A stretch of 8,350 bases of DNA from Nanobdellota archaeon. Lineage in GTDB: Archaea > Nanobdellota > Nanobdellia > Pacearchaeales > GW2011-AR1. This document shows, in pieces, positions 1-5,867 of this stretch; the first letter of the stretch is position 1; every line of letters begins with the position of its first letter. Where the stretch lies: NCBI GenBank assembly GCA_018829425.1, contig JAHJUA010000104.1, forward strand, positions 1 through 8,350, read 5' to 3'. The notes under the pieces are model-generated. The model had not been told where the DNA came from. It saw nothing but the letters and a program-made list of their open reading frames with translations, and ran no database searches. Made by a program: the position numbers and the translations under genes.

Positions 1-300
1 AAGCAGCGTAAATTTGTTTTCTTCTTTGCTTCCTGCCGCGAGAATCATTCCTTGGCTTTCTACGCCTTTTAGTTTTCTTGGTGCAAGATTTACAAGGAAG
101 ATGCTCTTTTTGCCCTTTAGTTTTTCCTTAGGCAAATACTCCCTAAGACCTGCGCAAATCGTTCTCTCACCGATTTCTGAGCCGAAATCCACTGTTAATT
201 TGTAAAGCTTGTCTGCGCCTTCAATTTCTTCGACTTCAATGATTTTTCCAACACGAACATCAAGTTTTTCCCAGTCAGAGAAGTTTATCTCTTCTTTCAT
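1..300 (-). CDS. Trbp111/MetRS C-terminal-type tRNA-binding OB-fold protein (3' end cut by window)
   Basis: An open frame of 100 codons runs from an ATG at 300 to the window edge without a stop. It encodes a tRNA-binding OB fold of the kind found as bacterial Trbp111, as the C-terminal domain or beta subunit of methionyl-tRNA synthetase, and in EMAP-II/Arc1p. Recognisable stretches are DVRVGKIIEVEEIEGADKL near residues 14-32, ICAGLREYLP and NLAPRKLKGVESQGMILAA. The last is the family's conserved strand-turn that contacts tRNA. Known family members run about 110 residues as free-standing proteins, so only some 10 residues should be missing. No catalytic synthetase domain precedes it, so it is a stand-alone protein, likely a cytoplasmic dimer helping MetRS or binding tRNA generally. 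The start follows a TATA box by about 27 nt with no Shine-Dalgarno, which fits a leaderless mRNA. Whether it works with MetRS cannot be told from this window. Confidence 0.9.
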   Translation of the reverse strand, partial: MKEEINFSDWEKLDVRVGKIIEVEEIEGADKLYKLTVDFGSEIGERTICAGLREYLPKEKLKGKKSIFLVNLAPRKLKGVESQGMILAAGSKEENKFTLL

Positions 301-322
301 TTTCTTTTTTTGGATAGGATTG

Positions 323-330
323 TTTTTAAA
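323..330 (-). promoter_or_regulatory. TATA box of the tRNA-binding protein gene
   Basis: On the minus strand the sequence reads TTTAAAAA, with its centre about 27 nt upstream of the ATG at 300. This is the standard archaeal TATA-to-start spacing, so transcription should begin at or next to the start codon. Directly upstream lies a run of G-rich sequence (335-350) where the BRE/TFB contact region would be. Confidence 0.65.
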
Positions 331-334
331 TTTT

Positions 335-350
335 CCCGCCCAACCCGCCC
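335..350 (-). other. G-quadruplex motif upstream of the TATA box
   Basis: The minus strand carries four GGG runs separated by loops of 1, 2 and 1 nt (GGGCGGGTTGGGCGGG). This meets the usual definition of a compact three-tetrad intramolecular G-quadruplex. It is also a tandem repeat of the octamer TGGGCGGG. It lies five bases upstream of the TATA box, on the coding strand of the tRNA-binding protein gene. The surrounding DNA is AT-rich, so four such runs in 16 bases stand out. Folding in vivo is not shown. Confidence 0.6.
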
Positions 351-356
351 AAAAGG

Positions 357-474
357 CAGACAGAATTCGCGCTCACTTTGTTCGCGAATTGATAATTATG
401 ATAACTCAAAATCCGTTGAAGAATTTAATTGTCGTTTTGTGATTAACAATTTTTATTCGCGACCGAAGGGAGCC
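357..474. repeat. Intergenic element copy A, with inverted-repeat ends
   Basis: This stretch is collinear with 2392-2517. Shared landmarks, read on the plus strand, are CAGACAGAA (357-365), a GC-rich hairpin ending in AATTGATAA, CGTTGA (414-419), ATTAACAATTTTT (442-454, exactly 28 nt after CGTTGA) and a GCGA...GAGC block (459-473). The hairpin is AATTCGCG (364-371) pairing with CGCGAATT (383-390) over an 11-nt loop. The two ends are also inverted repeats of each other: 371-389 matches the complement of 455-473 at 16 of 19 positions. It carries no ORF I would defend. It could be a MITE-like dispersed repeat, a promoter-linked regulatory module or a structured RNA. It sits between the minD-like gene's end and the promoter of the tRNA-binding protein. 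Confidence 0.7.
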
Positions 475-499
475 AAATTTAGTTTTTTCTACCAGTGTA

Positions 500-524
500 G
501 TTTCTTTTTTTCTAAAAAAGAAAC
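500..524 (-). terminator. Probable terminator of the MinD operon
   Basis: A perfect 11-bp inverted repeat (500-510 and 514-524, stem GTTTC followed by T6) encloses a 3-nt loop. It lies 27 nt beyond the stop codon of the MinD-like gene. Read on the minus strand it contains a U-rich tract, which is what archaeal termination depends on. The stem is AT-rich, so the oligo(U) may matter more than the hairpin. Confidence 0.5.
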
Positions 525-550
525 CCAACAGCGACGGCAAAAACATAGAA

Positions 551-1354
551 TTATTTTTTTCCTTTCAACCACTTAGAGAGCCTCTCAAAAAGCTTTTCCC
601 TGTCTTTATCAGAATCGTATGGAATGCCTAGCAGCTTTGCTGCAACTTCTTTGTAGGCCCGTGCAGCATGGCTTTTCGGGCGAATGTGAACAACAGCATT
701 CTTCTCTCTTATTGATTCCTTCACACAATCATCTTCAGGGATCATACCAAGAATTGGAACTTCAAGCATTTCCTTCACCACTTCTGGAGAAAGTTCTATT
801 TTATCTCCTCTGACTCGAGTTACTATTACTCCCCTTACTGGCTTTTTCATTTGTTCTGCGAATTTTATCGCTTTCAGAGCGTCGGTTATTGCAGGCATTT
901 CTGGATTTGTGACGATTATTAACTCATCCGCCGTTTCTATTGAGCTTGAGGCTTCCAAACCTAAACCAGCAGCACAATCTATTATCACATGGTCAGAAAG
1001 CTTTTTGAATTCCTCCCTGAAGTCCTTTAATCGTTCAGATTTTGTCCTATTAAGTTCTTTTATTGAAATTGAAGAAGGAATTATTTTTATTCCGGATTCG
1101 TGTTCATAAACTGCCTCAAAAGGTTCAGCTTTTTTCCTTAAAATATGATTTAGACTTACCGGAACTTCAGGAGCGTTGAGATGTATTCCGATGTTTGGTG
1201 TTGAGATATTACCGTCGATAACGAGGACGTCTTCTCCGAAATAGTTCATCGCCGCAGCCAGATTTATTGCGGTTGTCGTCTTTCCGACACCTCCCTTACC
1301 AGATGTTATTACGATTATTTTCGTCATTTTATCGAGAATCTTTTTCAGACTCAT
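551..1354 (-). CDS. MinD/ParA-family (SIMIBI) ATPase
   Basis: The 267-residue product is a deviant-Walker P-loop ATPase. Seen motifs are SGKGGVGKTT at residues 18-27, with the signature lysine K20 and P-loop lysine K25; VLVIDGN with D47 (Walker A'); and VIIDCAAGLG with D126 (switch II). An IIVTNPEMPAITDA stretch typical of MinD follows. The C-terminus, about residues 252-267, is a basic amphipathic segment (LFERLSKWLKGKK) that resembles the MinD membrane-targeting helix, so reversible membrane binding is likely. No MinC or MinE gene is visible, and archaeal MinD homologues are known to act in positioning surface structures rather than in division; the cargo here is unknown. The ATG at 1354 overlaps the upstream stop as TAATG, which implies translational coupling. 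An internal ATG at 1327 would remove nine residues and gives the more usual N-terminus. Confidence 0.9.
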   Translation of the reverse strand: MSLKKILDKMTKIIVITSGKGGVGKTTTAINLAAAMNYFGEDVLVIDGNISTPNIGIHLNAPEVPVSLNHILRKKAEPFEAVYEHESGIKIIPSSISIKELNRTKSERLKDFREEFKKLSDHVIIDCAAGLGLEASSSIETADELIIVTNPEMPAITDALKAIKFAEQMKKPVRGVIVTRVRGDKIELSPEVVKEMLEVPILGMIPEDDCVKESIREKNAVVHIRPKSHAARAYKEVAAKLLGIPYDSDKDREKLFERLSKWLKGKK

Positions 1355-1842
1355 TAAGACAGAAGAAATTGCTTAGTTGTACTTATAAACTTTTCTAACT
1401 TCTCTGCATAAATTTTTAGCTGTTCCAGGTTTACATTCACTTCTTCCCCTCGATAAAACACCTTGAGCGTTACATTTTTTCTAAACTCTCCAATCCTTTC
1501 TTTTCGGAGCTCTTCAATTTTTCTAAACATTTCATACATGTCCATCACCTCTAAGAAATTTTTGTCTTTTTTGAAAAGTTTTCTGATGGTTTCTATTTTT
1601 CCAACGGGGTTTGTAGGAATGCTTGAGATTTTTTTCTTTTTCTTTGCATGTTTGAGAATTTCATCGAGACTAGTTTCTATCATTTTTTTCCAACGGAGAA
1701 TTAGATTAAGAATTACGTCACAAGTTTTTGTATATTTGAGACTAACGTAAAGGAGATGATCTGCGCTTATTTTTTCCTGAATTATTTCTTCCATCAAATT
1801 TTCCAACTTTCTTACCAAATTAGAACTATGAGTAACTAACAA
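1354..1842 (-). CDS. Uncharacterised alpha-helical protein, paralogue of its upstream neighbour
   Basis: A 162-residue charged, helical protein with no signal peptide or membrane segment. It contains SADHLLYV, which matches TADHMIYM in the preceding gene. The rest also aligns in outline: a helix pair, a basic linker with a KKKKK run, a helix-rich middle, and a C-terminal hydrophobic/charged repeat ending KFISTTKQFL against the partner's NFLEISKSIL. I regard it as a DPANN-associated family of unknown function; a HEPN-like four-helix fold is a guess. The start is uncertain. The longest form uses TTG at 1842; TTG at 1818 or ATG at 1794 would leave 18 or 10 residues before the ADH motif, and 1818 agrees best with the paralogue's 17. 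It follows the upstream gene by 27 nt and overlaps the MinD-like gene, so the three form one operon. Confidence 0.75.
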   Translation of the reverse strand: MLVTHSSNLVRKLENLMEEIIQEKISADHLLYVSLKYTKTCDVILNLILRWKKMIETSLDEILKHAKKKKKISSIPTNPVGKIETIRKLFKKDKNFLEVMDMYEMFRKIEELRKERIGEFRKNVTLKVFYRGEEVNVNLEQLKIYAEKLEKFISTTKQFLLS

Positions 1843-1850
1843 CTTCTTCT

Positions 1851-1857
1851 TTTTATA
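1851..1857 (-). promoter_or_regulatory. Possible internal TATA box in the MinD operon
   Basis: TATAAAA on the minus strand lies in the 27-nt gap between the two paralogous genes. Its centre is 36 nt from the TTG at 1818 and 60 nt from the ATG at 1794, which is further than at the other promoters here. It may start a short-leader transcript or may simply be AT-rich spacer. Confidence 0.3.
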
Positions 1858-1869
1858 CTTTTCTTTATT

Positions 1870-2334
1870 TTATAATTGATTGACATTATTTGTTTTTCTC
1901 AAAATACTTTTCGAAATCTCAAGGAAGTTTTTTGTTCGCTCAAGAGTCAACGTTTCGGACTTCATTCTATCTGAGAGAATAATTATCTTATCATCTTTTA
2001 TGAATTCCATCGCGCTTTTTTTGTGTTTTTCCACAAGGTCGAAAAGTTCAATTATAGTTTTTATTTCTTCAGGAGTTATTCCATAACGTGCTGCGCATTT
2101 TTCAACGAAGACTTTAAAGTTTGCTTTTGGATCTCTGTACAAACTGATTCTTTTGTGAATGTATTCGTATTGCAAAATTATTGTGATGCAGTTTGCTATA
2201 GCCCTCTTCATTTCACTTATGGACTTGAGAAGAATTCTTTTGTCTTTAATCATTGGGAAAGCCATGTAAATCATGTGGTCTGCTGTTTTGATTATTCTTT
2301 CAGATTCAGTTAGTCTTTCGGCAAATTTTTCCAT
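1870..2334 (-). CDS. Uncharacterised alpha-helical protein, first gene of the MinD operon
   Basis: A 154-residue protein, mostly helical and charged. The N-terminal third holds TADHMIYMAFPMIKDKRILL at about residues 17-36, followed by a second helix (AIANCITIILQYEYIHKRI). The central part has VEKCAARYGITPEEI, and the C-terminal half has KHKKSAMEFIKDDKIIILS. From memory this ADH-plus-KDKRLLL pattern recurs in DPANN archaea, often without any assigned function; a HEPN-like helical bundle is possible but not shown. It resembles the next gene along most of its length, which suggests an old tandem duplication. Co-transcription with a MinD-like ATPase suggests that the pair are partners or regulators of that ATPase. 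The ATG at 2334 lies about 27 nt from a TATA-like box, so the message is probably leaderless. Confidence 0.85.
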   Translation of the reverse strand: MEKFAERLTESERIIKTADHMIYMAFPMIKDKRILLKSISEMKRAIANCITIILQYEYIHKRISLYRDPKANFKVFVEKCAARYGITPEEIKTIIELFDLVEKHKKSAMEFIKDDKIIILSDRMKSETLTLERTKNFLEISKSILRKTNNVNQL

Positions 2335-2356
2335 TAAGAAATAAGGGGCCTCGGAT

Positions 2357-2366
2357 TAAAATAATT
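2357..2366 (-). promoter_or_regulatory. TATA-like box of the MinD operon
   Basis: TTATTTTAAT on the minus strand is centred about 27 nt upstream of the ATG at 2334, the same geometry as at the other leaderless starts here. Repeat copy B begins about 26 nt further upstream. Between them lies TGTCT (2373-2377) and AGACA (2383-2387), a small inverted repeat that could bind a dimeric regulator. Confidence 0.5.
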
Positions 2367-2391
2367 GTTGGTTGTCTTGTCCAGACATTTA

Positions 2392-2517
2392 CAGACAGAA
2401 GTTTGCGCGCTCCGCTTTGCTCCGCGCAATTGATAAATTAGCAATAAGGTAATCACGTTGACTAAATTATAAGTAGATTTTTTATTAATAATTTTTAAGA
2501 TGCGAGCGCAGCGAGAC
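2392..2517. repeat. Intergenic element copy B
   Basis: Diverged partner of 357-474. It shares CAGACAGAA (2392-2400), a GC-rich hairpin (TTGCGCG at 2403-2409 pairing with CGCGCAA at 2423-2429), AATTGATAA just after the hairpin, CGTTGA (2456-2461), ATTAATAATTTTT (2484-2496, again 28 nt after CGTTGA) and a GCGAG-rich right end (2502-2515) with two GCGAG units. It starts a few bases beyond the NAC stop codon and fills most of the gap to the MinD-operon promoter. An open frame across it on the minus strand is not credible as a gene. No third copy is visible in this window. Confidence 0.65.
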
Positions 2518-2521
2518 AATT

Positions 2522-2860
2522 TTATTCACTCAACTTTAAAATAGCTTCGGCTAAATCGCCGTTTGAGTTTTCTAAGGCTTCTTTTGCTTTGGCTTCGTCA
2601 GCACCAGTTTTTTCCATCACTGTTTTTACATCTTCTTCCGAGATGCTTGTAGATTCTTCACTAACATCTCCAGAGATTTGGTACATCTCTTTCCCTTGAA
2701 TGTTCATTTTTGTTACAGAAGGATTCTCTATGATTATTTTGCTGTCGTCAGGTTTTTCTATGATAACACGCGAGGCATCGATTTCTTCTTGCGACATGCC
2801 GAGCTGCTTCATCATTTCCTGCATTTTTTTCGGATTCAATCCACCTAGTCCTGGGAACAT
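2522..2860 (-). CDS. nac: Archaeal nascent polypeptide-associated complex protein (NAC)
   Basis: This 112-residue protein starts MFPGLGGLNPKKMQEMMKQLG, the hallmark N-terminus of archaeal NAC. A beta-rich NAC domain follows (about residues 30-65, RVIIEKPDDSKIIIENPSV then MYQISGDV). A C-terminal UBA domain of about 38 residues begins at ISEEDVKTVMEKTGADEAKAKEAL. Archaeal NAC is a homodimer of alpha-NAC type that binds ribosomes near the exit tunnel and touches emerging chains. An in-frame ATG at 2881 would add seven residues (MFHGIYT). I prefer 2860 because its product matches the family N-terminus and because it lies about 29 nt from the TATA box at 2885-2893, fitting the leaderless pattern. 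It is transcribed divergently from the gene at 2914. Size is normal for the family. Confidence 0.95.
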   Translation of the reverse strand: MFPGLGGLNPKKMQEMMKQLGMSQEEIDASRVIIEKPDDSKIIIENPSVTKMNIQGKEMYQISGDVSEESTSISEEDVKTVMEKTGADEAKAKEALENSNGDLAEAILKLSE

Positions 2861-2884
2861 TGTATATATTCCATGAAACAAATG

Positions 2885-2893
2885 CTTAAAAAA
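2885..2893. promoter_or_regulatory. Shared TATA box for NAC and the gene at 2914
   Basis: CTTAAAAAA on the plus strand (TTTTTTAAG on the minus strand) is centred near 2889. That is 25 nt from the ATG at 2914 (+) and about 29 nt from the ATG at 2860 (-). No second TATA candidate separates the two starts, so one box probably serves both directions. Confidence 0.55.
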
Positions 2894-2913
2894 TGTTTTG
2901 TTTTTATGAGTTT

Positions 2914-3306
2914 ATGGATGATTCCTTGGATGCAGTACAATTGGCGAGAAGACCGAGTAATAAAAGTGTATTATACCTTGTTGCTACAAATCAAAATGTT
3001 GCAGAGAGTGATCTCTCCAATGGTAAGGCGGGGATTTTTAGGATTAACCCTGATTCTCCTCGAGGGGAAAAGACAGATGCTGTTGCACTTCAATTGCATA
3101 TACTTCGACAGAGTGTGCCTGGTGGACGCAGGGCGAATGCTTATGAAATTGGGGGGAGTATAACTGTTAGAACATACTCTGACGGTGCTTCAACTAGGGA
3201 TTATGCTATAACCCCCTACTTTATTTCAAGAAGGGATCTTGTTCAAGGAGCTTTGAATGCGGAAGGAAGATTTGAGAAAGAATTAACTCCAGAACATTTC
3301 TATTAA
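2914..3306 (+). CDS. Unidentified conserved-looking protein of 130 residues
   Basis: I do not recognise this protein. It begins MDDSLDAVQLARRPSN, then has a hydrophobic strand VLYLVAT. The middle contains KAGIFRINPDSPRGEKTDAVA and ends with strand-like TVRTYSDGASTRDYAITPYF and a helix rich in R, E and D. It has no cysteine or tryptophan, no signal peptide and no membrane segment, so it is probably a soluble cytoplasmic alpha/beta protein. Upstream ATGs at 2873 (another frame) and 2893 (this frame) exist, but the 2893 ATG overlaps the TATA box; 2914 is placed correctly for a leaderless start. The gene is divergent from NAC and convergent with Sec61-beta, with which it shares the bases TTAA as opposing stop codons. 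The reading frame looks real because it is open, compositionally protein-like and neatly packed. Confidence 0.75.
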   Translation: MDDSLDAVQLARRPSNKSVLYLVATNQNVAESDLSNGKAGIFRINPDSPRGEKTDAVALQLHILRQSVPGGRRANAYEIGGSITVRTYSDGASTRDYAITPYFISRRDLVQGALNAEGRFEKELTPEHFY

Positions 3307-3461
3307 CCAAACCAGAATCCTAAGAAAACTCTGAAAAGAATTATTAAAATCACAAATGCGACTATGTGAATCGGTTGGAGCATTATCTTGCTCTTGTACT
3401 CTTCGTCGAAGCGCATAAGTCCGCCGAAACCCGCGGGCATGCTTATTCTGTTATCTGCCAT
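3303..3461 (-). CDS. secG: Preprotein translocase subunit Sec61-beta (archaeal SecG)
   Basis: A short gene of 52 residues that is easily missed. The N-terminal half is cytosolic and reads MPAGFGGLMRFDEEYKSKI from residue 8, the conserved archaeal Sec61-beta motif that packs against SecY. One C-terminal transmembrane helix follows at about residues 31-50 (IHIVAFVILIILFRVFLGFW), as expected for this tail-anchored subunit. It is the small third component of the SecYE-beta channel in the cytoplasmic membrane. The ATG at 3461 lies 26 nt from the centre of a TATA box shared with valS, so the transcript should be leaderless. Its TAA overlaps the opposing TAA of the gene at 2914 by TTAA. Length is normal for archaeal homologues. 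Confidence 0.93.
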   Translation of the reverse strand: MADNRISMPAGFGGLMRFDEEYKSKIMLQPIHIVAFVILIILFRVFLGFWFG

Positions 3462-3482
3462 GCCAATCAATGGAGCAAATAG

Positions 3483-3491
3483 TTTTTAAAA
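3483..3491. promoter_or_regulatory. Near-palindromic TATA box shared by valS and Sec61-beta
   Basis: TTTTTAAAA is centred at 3487. The valS ATG at 3512 is 25 nt to one side and the Sec61-beta ATG at 3461 is 26 nt to the other. The box is almost its own complement, so one TBP site could support polymerase loading both ways, with direction set by the flanking BRE. Confidence 0.65.
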
Positions 3492-3511
3492 GTTATTATA
3501 TTCAAATTAGG

Positions 3512-5863
3512 ATGGAATCTTATGATGCTTCTAAGGACGAAGACAAGATAAGGAAATTTTGGGAGAAGGAGAAAATTTATTCTTTTGTTCCAGATTCTAA
3601 AAAGAAGATTTATTCTGTGGATACCCCGCCGCCAACGGTTTCGGGAAAGATGCATTTGGGGCACGCGTTTTCATACTCTCAGCAAGATTTCATTGTGCGG
3701 TTTAAGAGGATGCAACTCGCGGGGAAGGGGCAAGTATTTTATCCTTTTGGGACAGACGACAATGGATTGCCAACGGAAAGGTTGATTGAAAAATTAAAAG
3801 GAGTTAAATCGAAAGAGATGTCGCGAGGTGATTTCATAAAACTTTGTTTGAAAACTCTCAAAGAGATAACACCTGATTTTATTGAAGATTGGAAAAGAAT
3901 CGGTTCGTCGTGCGATTTTGACCTTTCTTATTCAACTATAGATGAAAATTCAAGACGAATTTCTCAGAGTTCTTTTATTGAATTATTCAAGAAGAAACAA
4001 ATCTACTTTGCTGATTTTCCAACTATTTGGTGCCCAGAATGCCAAACAGCAATTGCGCAAGCGGAGTTAGAGGATAAGGAACTTCCAGGATTGTTTTCAA
4101 CTTTGAAATTTTCTTGCGATGAGAAAGAACTTCTTATTGCTACAACGAGGCCGGAGCTTCTTGGTGCGTGCGTAGCGGTTTTTGTTCATCCTGAAGATAA
4201 AAGATACAAATCGCTTGTTGGAAAAAAAGCGAAAGTTCCACTGTTTGATTTTGAAGTTCCAATCATTGTCGATAAATCTGCTGACCCTGAAAAAGGAACG
4301 GGGGTTTTGATGGTCTGTTCTTACGGCGATAAGTTTGATGCCGATGCTATCGCGCGACATAAACTAAACCCGAAAGTCATCCTTGACAAGAATGGAAGAA
4401 TCATTGATGGAGAGTTTGGAGGTATGGGTGTGAAGGAAGCAAGAAAGAAAACTCTTGAAATGCTTAAAGAAAAGAATCTTGTTGCGGAGCAAAAACAGAT
4501 CACCCATATAGTTAATGTCCATGATAAGTGCGGAACGGGAATTGAGTTCATTCCGACTGAACAATGGTTCATAAAAATTCTTGATAAGAAAAAAGAACTT
4601 CTTGCGCAAGGCAAAAAAGTTAAGTGGTTCCCCGGGCACATGAGAAAAAGATACGACAACTGGGTTAACGGACTTGAATGGGATTGGAACATTTCAAGAA
4701 ATAGACATTTTGGAATTCCGATTCCTGTTTGGTATTGTAAGGATTGCGACGAGATTATTCTTCCTGAGGAAAAAGAACTTCCGATAGATCCTCTGGAAAC
4801 TAAAAAGAAATGTCCGAAGTGCAAGAAAGACGCTTTGCCCGAAGAAAAAGTTTTGGATACGTGGGCGACTTCAAGTTTAACGCCACAGATAGCTTCAAAT
4901 CTCGTTAAAGACAAAATTAAAATTCCTTTTTCGTTGAGACCACAAGCACACGATATAATCCGAACATGGGCGTTTTACACAATTGTGAAATCTTATTTGC
5001 ATGAAAATAAACTTCCTTGGGAAGAGATTGCTATTTCCGGAAATGTTTCTCTTAAAGGAGAAAAAATGTCTAAGTCAAAAGGGAATGTTATTGAGCCGCA
5101 GAAAATCATTGATGAATTCGGCGCGGACGCTTTGCGATTTTGGGCGGCTGGTTCAAAACTTGGGGAAGATTTAGATTATCAAGAGAAAGATTTGGTTACT
5201 GGATAGAAACTTGTTAACAAACTAATTAATTCTTCTAGATTTGTTTTTATGAATTTGGATGGAAAACCGAAGAAGCCGAATAAGTTAAAGAAAATTGACG
5301 AGTTGTTTTTGAATCGGATGAAAATGGTTGTCAATAGCTCTACTGCTCATTTTGAAAAATATGAATATTCAAGAGCGAAAATAGAAATTGAGAATTTCTT
5401 TTGGGAGGTTTTTTGTAATGATTACCTCGAGATTGTAAAGAAAAGAGTTTATCAGGGAGAAGGAGACGAGAAATTGTCCGCACAATATACTCTTTACCAT
5501 TCTCTTTTAACTGTGCTGAAGATGTTTGCACCAATTGTTCCTTTTGTTACGGAGCACCTTTACCAAGAACATTTTAGAAAGAATGAGAATGTGAAAAGCA
5601 TTCATCAAATGGAATGGCCAACAGATAGCGAAGTATCTTCTAGTGGGGCGGCAACTTGGACGTTGTTTAAAGTAATTACTTCAATTATCTCAAAAGTTAG
5701 AAAAGAAAAAACAAGTGCTCAGAAGTCTATGAATGCTGAAATTGTCTTAACAATTACTAAGGAAGATAAATTGAAAATCAAAGAATTATTAGAAGACCTT
5801 AAAAATGTTACAAACGCAAGAGAAGTGAAAGAGGGGAAATTTAAAGTTGAGTTTGTTGAATAA
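3512..5863 (+). CDS. valS: Valyl-tRNA synthetase (archaeal type) with an in-frame TAG
   Basis: Charges tRNA-Val in the cytoplasm. In order: HLGHA (class I HIGH motif, residues 48-52); DDNGLPTER, typical of archaeal ValRS; CPEC at 174-177; the CP1 editing domain with TTRP at 211-214 and GTGVLMVCSYGDK; a zinc knuckle C409-x2-C412 ... C434-x2-C437; KMSKS at 518-522; then a helical anticodon-binding domain. Codon 565 (5204-5206) is TAG in a frame that otherwise stays open for 783 codons. Homology continues without a break on both sides (EKDLVTG-stop-KLVNKLINSS), so this is one gene, not two fused reading frames. The start at 3512 is preferred over an ATG at 3470 because 3470 lies upstream of the TATA box. 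Whether the product is full length depends on UAG reading; the alternatives are discussed in the findings. prf1 follows after 4 nt. Confidence 0.9.
5204..5206 (+). other. In-frame amber codon inside valS
   Basis: TAG lies between GGA and AAA in the valS frame, directly after the catalytic core and before the anticodon-binding domain. From memory of the family this position is usually lysine (TGKK), and AAG to TAG is a single change. The 14 codons between TAG and the next ATG (5249) still encode conserved ValRS sequence, so that ATG is not a natural start of a separate subunit. Confidence 0.9.
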
Positions 5864-5867
5864 ATAA

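Noticed and set aside
357..474. tRNA, CRISPR repeat or C/D-box sRNA at the GC-rich hairpins
   Set aside because: No cloverleaf or T-loop sequence, no regularly spaced repeats, and no proper C (RUGAUGA) and D (CUGA) box pair was found; the same holds for 2392-2517.
209..576. Two plus-strand frames across 209-442 and 310-576
   Set aside because: They overlap the tRNA-binding gene, its promoter and repeat copy A, and read as low-complexity Phe/Ser/Arg-rich sequence.
2334..2519. 61-residue frame on the minus strand in the NAC-to-MinD-operon gap
   Set aside because: It runs across repeat copy B and the promoter, and its translation shows no protein-like pattern.
2861..2881. NAC start at the ATG 2881
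   Set aside because: It would add MFHGIYT, which is not part of the family N-terminus, and it is only about 8 nt from the TATA centre.
3470..3511. Longer valS N-terminus from the ATG at 3470
   Set aside because: This ATG lies upstream of the TATA box at 3483-3491 and would add 14 residues unlike the ValRS N-terminus.
4321..4914. 197-residue frame on the minus strand inside valS
   Set aside because: It is antisense to the zinc-knuckle and editing regions of valS, has the Ser/Phe/Leu-rich composition of a complement frame, and resembles no family.
5249..5863. Separate gene for a ValRS anticodon-binding subunit starting at the ATG 5249
   Set aside because: The frame is the same as upstream valS, the 14 codons between the TAG and this ATG still encode conserved ValRS sequence, and no promoter or ribosome-binding signal precedes the ATG. 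A split enzyme is kept only as an alternative.
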